Part shown: positions 24,545 to 32,817 of the stretch, one piece after another
How the letters are laid out: each line of letters starts with the position of its first letter
Numbering within the stretch: position 1 is the stretch's first letter
Source: an uncultured Burkholderiales bacterium
GTDB lineage: Bacteria > Pseudomonadota > Gammaproteobacteria > Burkholderiales > Burkholderiaceae_C
NCBI GenBank assembly: GCA_903961095.1
Contig: CAJCDH010000128.1
Span: 1-38,332 of the forward strand
DNA length: 38,332 bases
Reading direction: 5' to 3'
Notes under the pieces: model-generated
The model's database searches: none
Seen by the model: only the letters and a program-made list of their open reading frames with translations
What the model was told of the DNA's origin: nothing
Program-made: the position numbers and the translations under genes

Positions 24545-25565
24545 TATGTCGACTGTGAAGGATGCATCAAAGGGTGCTGTGGCACACACACTTTCTGTGG
24601 TGGTGCCCATGTTCAATGAGGAAGAACTGGCAGTTGATTTGATTCAAGCGGTTCACAACGCATTGTCAAACTATGCTTTTCCTTGGGAATTGATCGTCGT
24701 CGATGATGGCAGTAGTGATGCAACTTGGGATCAACTCAGCATGGGTGCTAAGCATGTAGGGCCACATGTTCGCTTGATTCGGCTTCTCCGAAATTTTAAG
24801 CAGACTGCAGCCATGCAGGCTGGTATTGATGCGGCAAGAGGCGATGTGATTGTCACCATGGATGGAGATCTGCAAAACGATCCGCGTGATATTCCCTCAT
24901 TGGTTCACAAGTTATTGTCTGAAGACCTCGACATGGTGGCCGGCTGGCGTCAGAAGCGACAAGATGGCTTTTGGCTTCGCAAAGTACCTTCCAAAATTGC
25001 CAATCGCTTAATTCGAAATGTGAGTGGGCTTCATTTTCAAGATTTGGGTTGTAGCTTGAAGGCTTTCAGGGCATCTGTGCTTCGTCAAGTTCGCCTGTAT
25101 GGTGAGATGCACCGATTCATTCCTGCATGGCTTGCGACTGTGACTTCGCCCCAACGCATGGCAGAGGTGCCTGTCGCACATTTCCCTAGAACCAAAGGAC
25201 AGTCTAAATATGGCTTGTCTAGAACCTTTAGGGTCTTGCTTGATTTGCTTTCAATTCATTATTTTTTGCGATTTGGCTCGCGACCAGGTCACTTCTTTGG
25301 GGGCCTTGGCAGCATCGTGACGGGCATTGGACTTCTCATACTCACCTACTTGGGTATTTTGAAGTTTTTGGGCGAGTCTATTGGCAATCGACCCTTGATG
25401 TTCTTGGGATTTTTTGCGGTCGTGAGCGGTCTTCAACTGCTTACCACTGGCGTGATTGCAGAGATTTTGATGCGCACTTATTACGACGCTGGTAAGTTCA
25501 ATTCTTATCACACCTTGCATACTTCCAATCTGAATATGAATGAGGGATGGCATGCTGCCAACTGA
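24531..25565 (+). CDS. GT2 polyprenyl-phosphate glycosyltransferase (ArnC/GtrB/RgtE-like)
   Basis: 344 aa; 'SVVVPMFNEEELAVDLIQAV', 'LIVVDDGSSDATWDQL', 'TMDGDLQNDPRDIPSLV', 'AGWRQKRQDGFWLRKVPSKIANRLI', two C-terminal TM segments. Confidence 0.9.
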   Translation: MRMSDMSTVKDASKGAVAHTLSVVVPMFNEEELAVDLIQAVHNALSNYAFPWELIVVDDGSSDATWDQLSMGAKHVGPHVRLIRLLRNFKQTAAMQAGIDAARGDVIVTMDGDLQNDPRDIPSLVHKLLSEDLDMVAGWRQKRQDGFWLRKVPSKIANRLIRNVSGLHFQDLGCSLKAFRASVLRQVRLYGEMHRFIPAWLATVTSPQRMAEVPVAHFPRTKGQSKYGLSRTFRVLLDLLSIHYFLRFGSRPGHFFGGLGSIVTGIGLLILTYLGILKFLGESIGNRPLMFLGFFAVVSGLQLLTTGVIAEILMRTYYDAGKFNSYHTLHTSNLNMNEGWHAAN

Positions 25566-27150
25566 TTCAATTCACCCTCACCGCATGGCGTGGCTAATTG
25601 GCGCTATTGCTTTGTTGGGTTTGTTTCTTCTTGGTTTAGATCAGTCGCTTTTTTTTGATGTCGACGAAGGCGCATTCACAGAGGCAAGCCGAGAAATGTT
25701 GATCTCCCAAGATTGGGGTCACACCACCTTGAATGGTATCGATCGTTTCGACAAACCCATCGGTGTTTATTGGTTTCAAGTTATCAGTGTTTCAATTTTT
25801 GGATTGAATGAGTTTGCATTCCGTTTGCCCTCTGCCTTGTCTGGCTGGCTTGCAAGTTTGGCCTTGGCTTGGTTCTCTCAAAAAGAGTGGGGTCGTCGAG
25901 CTGCGGTCATCACAGCCATCATTTCTGCAACCAGTTTAGGGCCATGGGCCATGGCCAGAACAGCCACTGCCGATGCACTTCTGGGGCTATTTTTTGTTTT
26001 GATCTTTTTAGATCTTTGGCGCTCGCTCCACAATCAAGAAGTTTGGGCAGGGCGACGCGTTGCACTTTGGGTGGGCTTGGGATTTTTGGTGAAAGGGCCA
26101 GTTGCATTGGTTCTACCGCTGGGTACGCTCTTGGTTTATGGGCTTGTGGCGCCTTCTTACCGCACCCAAATTCGACTTCTTATAAGCGACTTCAGGTCTT
26201 GGCTCATCTTTGCTTTTGTTGCTTTGCCTTGGTACATCTATGCATATTTAAGACATGGGAAGCTATTTATTGAAGGCTTCTTGCTCAAGCACAACGTTGA
26301 ACGTTTTATGGGAAGCATGGAGGGTCACTCTGGGCACTGGGCTTATTTTCTAATTGCGTTGCCTTTGCTTTGGCTACCTTGGTCAGCTTTGTGGTTTAGA
26401 GCACTTGGAAATTTTAGATCGCACTGGCAAAACCCGTTTTTAAAATACTGTTGGATTTGGTTTCTGTTTGTATTTTGTTTTTTTACGCTAGCCAACACCA
26501 AGCTACCTCACTATTTGTTGTATGCAGGTCCTGCAATGTGTTTAATCATTGCCTACACTTCTTTGCATGCAACTCGTTTAACCTGGATACTGACTTGGCT
26601 GATTGCCATATTGGGCCTGACTATTTTGATCATGGCCCCCGCTTATTTGCAGGCGAATTCCCAATGGGTGACTGATCCCTTTTACAAAGCTTTGCTGGAA
26701 GGCTCCCCCAAAACACAAATGACGGTATGGCTTTTTGCCATACCCCTGATCATTTATGTGGCGCATGCATTTGTCACGTTGCTTCGAATGACCAAGATAG
26801 CGAATTTAAAAGTCACGCCAAGCTTTTCCTTCCTTTTGCTCGCACTTTACCAATCCATTGTGTTGTCGATGGTCACGCTGCCTTGGTGGTCGCGCACCTT
26901 GCAATCTGATGTGCACGCATTGGCGATGAAATTCAAAGGTGACACTCGCACAGTGGTTCAGTGGGGCGTTCACTTACCTTCGTTTGCCAGCTATCGTCAT
27001 CAAGAGGCAGCAAGACGCGAGCCGAAGCCAGGTGAATTGGCCTTGGTCAAAAATGTAAAGCCCTTTTGGCCCTCTGATTGGGAAATTTTGGCAAGCAGCG
27101 GACCTCTAGCAATCGTTAAGTCGCCAGAAATTGGGGGGCCTAAGCCATGA
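25540..27150 (+). CDS. GT39/ArnT-like membrane glycosyltransferase
   Basis: 536 aa; 'DVDEGAFTEASREMLISQDWGHTTLNGIDRFDKPIGVYWFQVISVSIFGLNEFAFRLPSALSGW' ArnT/PMT signature and many TM segments. Confidence 0.9.
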   Translation: MRDGMLPTDSIHPHRMAWLIGAIALLGLFLLGLDQSLFFDVDEGAFTEASREMLISQDWGHTTLNGIDRFDKPIGVYWFQVISVSIFGLNEFAFRLPSALSGWLASLALAWFSQKEWGRRAAVITAIISATSLGPWAMARTATADALLGLFFVLIFLDLWRSLHNQEVWAGRRVALWVGLGFLVKGPVALVLPLGTLLVYGLVAPSYRTQIRLLISDFRSWLIFAFVALPWYIYAYLRHGKLFIEGFLLKHNVERFMGSMEGHSGHWAYFLIALPLLWLPWSALWFRALGNFRSHWQNPFLKYCWIWFLFVFCFFTLANTKLPHYLLYAGPAMCLIIAYTSLHATRLTWILTWLIAILGLTILIMAPAYLQANSQWVTDPFYKALLEGSPKTQMTVWLFAIPLIIYVAHAFVTLLRMTKIANLKVTPSFSFLLLALYQSIVLSMVTLPWWSRTLQSDVHALAMKFKGDTRTVVQWGVHLPSFASYRHQEAARREPKPGELALVKNVKPFWPSDWEILASSGPLAIVKSPEIGGPKP

Positions 27151-27878
27151 AAAGTCGGATCCTAAAAAAATGGCACTGCGCACCCGGTTGCCTCGTGCTG
27201 TTTGCCGTTGCAGCTATTTTGTTCAGCCTCTATCCACAAGCAGATTTGGAATTTTCAAACTTATTTTATGCGGGCCATGGCTATTTCCCAGCCAATGATT
27301 GGTGGATTGTGAAAGCGGTCTACCATGGAACGCCATGGCTTGGCCGCTTATTTTTCTTCATAGCCATAGCTGCTAGCTTGTTGGCCATCGTCAAGCCTAC
27401 AATGATTTCAAGGCGACACTGGCGTAGAGCTGCTGCTGTATTTTCAATTGTGATACTGGGCATTGGTTTGGTGGTTCATGTATTCTTAAAAGACGGTATG
27501 GGACGTCCTCGGCCGCGTGATGTTCAAATTTTTGCGGGCAGCACTGCTTATGTGCCCGTCTTCTCACCAAGTGAGTTTTGTCAAAAAAACTGTTCTTTCG
27601 TCAGTGGGCACGCAGCTGTAGGATTTGCTTTGATGTCTGTTGGTTTGTTGGGTATCCGCAGGCGGCGTCAGTTTTGGTTTTTAGTGGGTCTCACAGCCGG
27701 TGGACTGATTGGCTTGGTTCGAATCATGCAAGGTGGACATTTTTTAAGTGATGTTGTTTTTTCCTTGGTTTCAATTTGGGCGTGTCATTTGTTTGTGCGC
27801 TTCACCTGGATCAGGTTCAGGGCTTGGCAGCTTCAAAGAGCCCTTGTTCTTGTGAGTCAGAACCCTTCTTCCGTTTAG
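27147..27878 (+). CDS. PAP2-family phosphatase, LpxE/LpxF-like
   Basis: 243 aa; 'LKDGMGRPRPRDVQIFAGSTAYVPVFSPSEFCQKNCSFVSGHAAVGFA', 'RIMQGGHFLSDVVFS'. The 'C..NCSFVSG' segment recalls lipid A phosphatases. Confidence 0.85.
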   Translation: MKSRILKKWHCAPGCLVLFAVAAILFSLYPQADLEFSNLFYAGHGYFPANDWWIVKAVYHGTPWLGRLFFFIAIAASLLAIVKPTMISRRHWRRAAAVFSIVILGIGLVVHVFLKDGMGRPRPRDVQIFAGSTAYVPVFSPSEFCQKNCSFVSGHAAVGFALMSVGLLGIRRRRQFWFLVGLTAGGLIGLVRIMQGGHFLSDVVFSLVSIWACHLFVRFTWIRFRAWQLQRALVLVSQNPSSV

Positions 27879-27899
27879 GGCAGCACCAATTTGGGCGAA

Positions 27900-27917
27900 T
27901 TATCATTAATTTGTCAC
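27900..27917 (+). promoter_or_regulatory. Candidate Pho box for ppk (TTATCAT-TAAT-TTGTCAC)
   Basis: Two 7-mers at 11-bp spacing upstream of ppk. Confidence 0.65.
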
Positions 27918-27968
27918 AAATATGACATGATGTAAGGCAAGAATGCGCATAACAGTCTTGACCCCCGT

Positions 27969-30095
27969 TTGAGACTCAATTTTTCAAATGGATGCCAGCA
28001 AGTGAATTCTTCTAACCAACACCCCCTTGGCAAAATAAGCCCAGACATCGAGTTGCTCGATCGCGATGGCAGCATCTTGGCGTTCAATGAGCGGGTCTTG
28101 GATTGGGCTAAAAGGCCAGAAGTGCCACTGCTAGAAAGACTCAGATATTTGTGCATCGTATCTTCTAATTTAGATGAGTTTTTTGAGGTTCGTGCTGACC
28201 TGCACATGTCAGCCTTTAGAAATCAAGACACCAAAGGCAGTTACAACACCCTTACTTTTGAGAAGATCTATGAAGCAGCGAGGAGCTTGGTGACCGAGCA
28301 ATACAAGCTGTACAACGATGTTTTGTTACCTAGTTTAGAGAAACAAAAAATACACATTCTTTCCCATGCGCAACGCAATATTGCCCAAAAGAAATGGGTT
28401 CAAGAATACTTTAGGCGTGAGGTTAAGCCGCTTCTGGTTCCTGTTGGCTTAGACCCTGCACACCCCTTTCCTCAAGTTGCCAACAAATCTTTGAACTTCA
28501 TTGTGCAATTGTCGGGCAAGGATGCATTTGGTCGTTCTAATGACATTGCCATTGTCAAAGTGCCTCGTGTGTTACCCAGGGTGATTCCATTGCCAAGCAA
28601 GGTGGCTGGCAGTGGTAAGGCATTTGTGCTGCTCTCGAGTGTCATTCGGGCACACTTGAATGATCTGTTCCCGGGACGCGACGTGGGGCAGTTCTCGCAG
28701 TTTAGAGTCACGCGAAATTCCGACTTATCGGTTGACGAAGAGGAAGTTAAAAATTTGCGAACTGCGCTTCGCAAGGGGCTTCAGCATCGACAATATGGTG
28801 AAGCATTGCGCCTAGAAGTTTCTGACAGTTGTTCAGATCACTTATCAGATTTTCTGCTTAAGCAATTTAGTTTGCCAACAACGGCCCTCTTTCGGGCTGC
28901 AGGGCCCGTCAATTTGGTCCGCCTGACACAACTCATTGATTTGGTAGCAGACCCAGCTTTGTTGTTTCCACCTTACCAGCCGAGCTTTCCCAAAAAGCTC
29001 ACTCAAGGAGGGTCAATTTTTGCACGCATGCAGCAAGGTGATGTTTTGATTCATCAGCCTTTTGAAAGCTTTGATGGTGTGTTGGCCTTCTTGAAAGAAG
29101 CTGTCGAAGATCCCAATGTCTTGGCCATTAAGCAAACCATTTACCGAACCGGTAGTGATCCCGCCATGATGAATTTGTTGCGCGAGGCTGTGAGGCGAGG
29201 CAAAGAAGTGACGGCGGTTGTTGAACTCAAAGCGCGCTTTGATGAAGAGGCCAACATCAACTGGGCAGAGCAGTTGGAGTCGGTTGGGGCGCAGGTGGTT
29301 TATGGCGTGGTGGGCCTGAAAACACACGCCAAAATGCTACTGGTTACACGGCGCGAGGGGCGTGTGCTTAAGCGCTACGGACACTTGTCTACTGGAAACT
29401 ACAACCCCCGTACCGCCAAGCTGTACACAGACTTAAGCTACCTGACTTGCGATGCGCGCATGACTGCAGACATGGACACTTTGTTTGTTCATCTGGCCAG
29501 TCCCAGTAGGCTGGGGCGCATGAACAAGTTGTGGGCTGCACCTTTTTTATTGCAAAAGAAAATGGTTGAGAAGATTGCATCCGTTGGGGCTGCTGCTGAA
29601 AAAGGACTGCCAGCCCGAATCGTTGCAAAAATGAACTCCCTCACCGATCCTGTTCTGATTCATGCCCTGATATTGGCTGGACAAAAGGGGGCACAAATTG
29701 ATTTGATTGTTCGAGGTGCATGCATGTTGCCTGCTGGGTTGCCAGGCAAGACTGACAATATCAGAGTGCGATCTATCATTGGTAGATTCTTAGAACACTC
29801 GCGTGTATTTTTCTTTGAAGCAGGTGAAGACCAAGACATTTATTTGTCGAGTGCAGACTGGATGTCACGAAACATGACACGGCGCATAGAACTCGCATGG
29901 CCTGTTTTGGATTTGGATCTGCGCCAAAGAATTGTGGATGAATGTTTATTGGCCTATTTACACGATACGCGCAATGCTTGGACCTTGGGAGTTGACGGAA
30001 AGTATGCGCGCGTTGATAAAAAAGGGCAGAAAAAACAAAGTGCACAGGCATTGCTCATGCAAAAATATTCGCCTAGCAACGTCAAAGCGCAGTAG
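27969..30095 (+). CDS. ppk: Polyphosphate kinase 1 (alternative GTG start near 28003 possible)
   Basis: 'LDEFFEVRADLHMSAFRNQ', 'LLVPVGLDPAHPFPQVANKSLNF', 'AIKQTIYRTGSDPAMMNLLREAVRRGKEVTAVVELKARFDEEANINWAEQLESVGAQVVYGVVGLKTHAKMLLVTRREG', 'HLSTGNYNPRTAKLYTDLSYLT'. Confidence 0.97.
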   Translation: MRLNFSNGCQQVNSSNQHPLGKISPDIELLDRDGSILAFNERVLDWAKRPEVPLLERLRYLCIVSSNLDEFFEVRADLHMSAFRNQDTKGSYNTLTFEKIYEAARSLVTEQYKLYNDVLLPSLEKQKIHILSHAQRNIAQKKWVQEYFRREVKPLLVPVGLDPAHPFPQVANKSLNFIVQLSGKDAFGRSNDIAIVKVPRVLPRVIPLPSKVAGSGKAFVLLSSVIRAHLNDLFPGRDVGQFSQFRVTRNSDLSVDEEEVKNLRTALRKGLQHRQYGEALRLEVSDSCSDHLSDFLLKQFSLPTTALFRAAGPVNLVRLTQLIDLVADPALLFPPYQPSFPKKLTQGGSIFARMQQGDVLIHQPFESFDGVLAFLKEAVEDPNVLAIKQTIYRTGSDPAMMNLLREAVRRGKEVTAVVELKARFDEEANINWAEQLESVGAQVVYGVVGLKTHAKMLLVTRREGRVLKRYGHLSTGNYNPRTAKLYTDLSYLTCDARMTADMDTLFVHLASPSRLGRMNKLWAAPFLLQKKMVEKIASVGAAAEKGLPARIVAKMNSLTDPVLIHALILAGQKGAQIDLIVRGACMLPAGLPGKTDNIRVRSIIGRFLEHSRVFFFEAGEDQDIYLSSADWMSRNMTRRIELAWPVLDLDLRQRIVDECLLAYLHDTRNAWTLGVDGKYARVDKKGQKKQSAQALLMQKYSPSNVKAQ

Positions 30096-30121
30096 TTGCC
30101 ATTCAATCAACAACCGACATC

Positions 30122-30583
30122 ATGGACCTCATCTTTTGGCGACACGCTGAAGCATTTGAAGCTTTAGAGGGGCAGGATGATTTGTCGCGAACCTTGACAC
30201 CCAAGGGCGAGAAGCAAGCCTTGCGAATGAGCCAGTGGCTTGACCGTCAATTGCCTGAAGGTGTGCGTGTCATTTCCAGCCCTGCTGTTCGCTGTGAGCA
30301 AACAGTCAAACACTTAGGCCGAAAAGTGAAATACAAATCTGAGCTATTACCAGGTGGCAGCTTAGATGATTTGTTGGTCACAGCCGGTTGGCCAGACTCC
30401 AAAATGTCGGTGTTGATAGCGGGCCATCAGCCTGTATTGGGACAAGCCATTGCCTACCTGCTTGGGCTCCCTGGGGGCGATTGCTCAGTGCGCAAGGGCT
30501 CCCTTTGGTGGTTGAGAAGTCGGGTGCGAGACGGAGCAACACAAACTGTGTTGGTGAGCGTTCAAACACCCGAACTGCTCTGA
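30122..30583 (+). CDS. sixA: Phosphohistidine phosphatase SixA
   Basis: 'MDLIFWRHAEAFE...DLSRTLTPKGEKQALRMSQWLDRQLPEGVRVISSPAVRCEQTV', 'IAGHQPVLGQAIAYLLG'. Confidence 0.9.
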   Translation: MDLIFWRHAEAFEALEGQDDLSRTLTPKGEKQALRMSQWLDRQLPEGVRVISSPAVRCEQTVKHLGRKVKYKSELLPGGSLDDLLVTAGWPDSKMSVLIAGHQPVLGQAIAYLLGLPGGDCSVRKGSLWWLRSRVRDGATQTVLVSVQTPELL

Positions 30584-31129
30584 CTAAGACTTGGCGGGTC
30601 TGCCTGTTTTCAAGGCTGGCACCTTGGCCAATGCAGCCAAAAAAGCTTTGTCGTTCAAAGCATTTAAAAGCATGAGGCCGGCGCGCAATATTTCGCTTTT
30701 CTTGGCACTGTGCTTGAGGCCTAAAGCCTTTTGTTTTAACCCCGCAATGGCTTGGTACTCATCTTTCGGAAAAGTAAAGCTGTCGCGAACCAATTTGGGT
30801 TTTTTCAATTTCAGATCACCAGCGGCTTGCTCCACAGGCTTGGCTTTTGGTTTGGCAGCAGGCTTTGAGGCAGGCTTTGAGGCAGGCTTGGCCGCGCTCT
30901 TGGGTGCTGATTGGGTAACTGCTTTTTGAACTGGCTTTTTGGCAGCAGGCTTGGTTGGGCTATTCTTTTTGGCTGCTGGAGAGTTGCCGGTAGCTTTTTT
31001 GGCAGCTTTGCGGACTGGTTTTTTAGCGGGTGCAGCAGGCAGTTTGGCCGGTGCTGGCACCGCGGCACTGTTGGCTGTGGCATTGTTGGTAGGTGCAGCA
31101 ACCGTAGAGGTTTCAGTTGACATGGTCAA
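30584..31129 (-). CDS. Lys/Ala/Pro-rich histone H1-like (AlgP/PhaF-like tail) protein with folded C-terminal domain
   Basis: KPAA/KPAS/AKKP repeats followed by 'LVRDSFTFPKDEYQAIAGLKQKALGLKHSAKKSEILRAGLMLLNAL'. Likely start MSTETS two codons in. Confidence 0.8.
   Translation of the reverse strand: MTMSTETSTVAAPTNNATANSAAVPAPAKLPAAPAKKPVRKAAKKATGNSPAAKKNSPTKPAAKKPVQKAVTQSAPKSAAKPASKPASKPAAKPKAKPVEQAAGDLKLKKPKLVRDSFTFPKDEYQAIAGLKQKALGLKHSAKKSEILRAGLMLLNALNDKAFLAALAKVPALKTGRPAKS
30857..30892. repeat. 12-bp tandem repeat (~3 copies of GGCAGGCTTTGA) in the KPAS repeat region
   Basis: agcaggctttga / ggcaggctttga / ggcaggcttggc. Confidence 0.85.
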
Positions 31130-31158
31130 TAAAGGAGTGGGTTGAACATGAAAATAGT

Positions 31159-32676
31159 TTATACCGTTTTCCCATTAATTTCAAGAAACTCTAATTGCCA
31201 ATTTGATTTTTGCCAAGCAATGCATTCCTCGCGTAACAAATGCGCCGATTGCGGCCATTGTTGAATCCAAGTCTTTTTGCACTGAATGACAAAGCCTGTT
31301 TTGTTGCCTTCCATTGGTTTGAGGCTGACGCCCTTGAGGTCGGGGTCTCTTCTGGCATGACACAAAATAGCAGCAATGCGCAAGCTGAGAAGCTGAATCA
31401 TGAATTCAGGATTTTTAAGTTCAATCTCTAATTTTTTAAGCTTTCCGCGGTGTCCCAAAATGAGTTGGCTCAAGCGGTGCAGCTCCGACATTGAAAATCC
31501 TGGTAGGTCTGCGTTGTCAAGGATGTAGGCGCCGTGTTTGTGAAAATCGCTGTGAGAGATGCGCGTGCCAATTTCTAACAAATGCGATGCCCAACAAAGT
31601 TTTCTCTCTAGCCGAATGGCATGGTCTGCTTCAATGCTGTATTGGTCAAGAATGCCTTTGAACAATGCCTGTGCAGTTCGCTGAACTCTTTCTGCTTGCA
31701 TCAGGTCAACGGCAAAACGATTGCCCAAAGCCACGACCATCGCGCTTCTGAGGTCTGAGTTTTCTTCGCGTTGCAGCAGGTCGTACAAAACACCATGTCG
31801 CAAAGCGCCTTGCGCGGCATGCATGGTGTCAATTTGCATCAGATCAAACAGTGCAAACAAAACAGCCAAGCCGCCGCCAATCACTGGTTTTCGGTCCTCT
31901 TTGACACCTTCCAAGCGCAGAGCATCCACATGTCCTGCTTTAATCAGTTTTTCTTTGAGCCAGTCCAAACCTTCTCTCGAAATGACCTCCTCAGGCCAGC
32001 CGGCGGCTTGTAATACATCTGCGACAGCGCCAATGGTGCCAGATGAGCCGTAGGCAACATCCCAGCAGCTTTTGGGGTAAAGCGCCATTGCTTCGTCTAA
32101 AACTGCTTTGGCTGCCACTTCTGCCCATTCAAAGGCCATCGGTGTGAACTGGCCATCTGCAAAGTACTTCATCGACCATTTGACACTGCCGACGCGGTAA
32201 GACTCCATGGTCTGTGGCTTGAAGCCTTTGCCAACAATCAGCTCGGTAGATCTTCCGCCAATGTCAATGACCAATCGTTTTTCTTCGGATTGAGGCAGGA
32301 GATTGACAACGCCAGAGTAAATCAATCGAGCTTCCTCTCGACCTGAAATGACCTCGATGGGAAATCCTAAGATCTTTTCAGCTTGAGTGAGAAATTCCTC
32401 TCTATTTTTGGCTTCTCTGAGTGTTTGGGTTGCTACAGCGCGAACAAACTTGGGCCCGAATCCTGACAATCTTTCTGAAAATCGGGCCAGACATTCCCAG
32501 CCTCTGACCATTGCTTCATTTGAAAGCATTCTTTCAGCGTCAAGCCCATTGCCTTGACGGACGGTCTCTTTCAGATATTCAACACGTCGAATGTGGCCAT
32601 GCTCTAAAACGCCAATTTCCAAGCGAAAACTGTTGGAGCCCAAGTCTATGGCTGCTAATAATTGTCCATTTTGCAT
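31159..32676 (-). CDS. ppx: Exopolyphosphatase (Ppx/GppA family)
   Basis: 'LLAAIDLGSNSFRLEIG', 'VRAVATQTLREAKN', 'EVISGREEARLIYSGVVN', 'LVIDIGGRSTELIVGKG', 'YGSSGTIGAVADVL'. Confidence 0.95.
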   Translation of the reverse strand: MQNGQLLAAIDLGSNSFRLEIGVLEHGHIRRVEYLKETVRQGNGLDAERMLSNEAMVRGWECLARFSERLSGFGPKFVRAVATQTLREAKNREEFLTQAEKILGFPIEVISGREEARLIYSGVVNLLPQSEEKRLVIDIGGRSTELIVGKGFKPQTMESYRVGSVKWSMKYFADGQFTPMAFEWAEVAAKAVLDEAMALYPKSCWDVAYGSSGTIGAVADVLQAAGWPEEVISREGLDWLKEKLIKAGHVDALRLEGVKEDRKPVIGGGLAVLFALFDLMQIDTMHAAQGALRHGVLYDLLQREENSDLRSAMVVALGNRFAVDLMQAERVQRTAQALFKGILDQYSIEADHAIRLERKLCWASHLLEIGTRISHSDFHKHGAYILDNADLPGFSMSELHRLSQLILGHRGKLKKLEIELKNPEFMIQLLSLRIAAILCHARRDPDLKGVSLKPMEGNKTGFVIQCKKTWIQQWPQSAHLLREECIAWQKSNWQLEFLEINGKTV

Positions 32677-32707
32677 TTAGTTATTTTGTAAGTACTGATC
32701 GCCAATG

Positions 32708-32736
32708 GTCACTATTTTGTGACTTTTTTATGTCAA
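32708..32736 (-). promoter_or_regulatory. Candidate three-unit Pho box for ppx (TTGACAT-AAAA-AAGTCAC-AAAA-TAGTGAC on minus strand)
   Basis: 11-bp periodic units with A4 spacers, ~35-60 bp upstream of ppx start. Confidence 0.55.
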
Positions 32737-32817
32737 TTTAATGAAGTTTAAAAAAATAAATGTGGCAGCCTCAGGGTCAGATGGTTCTAGCCTGGGTGTC
32801 AATGTTTGAATTTGAAA

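Noticed and set aside
30811-31145. Overlapping ORFs opposite or frameshifted to the histone-like gene
   Set aside because: Artefacts of repetitive Lys/Ala/Pro codons; the histone-like frame has start, composition and C-terminal domain.
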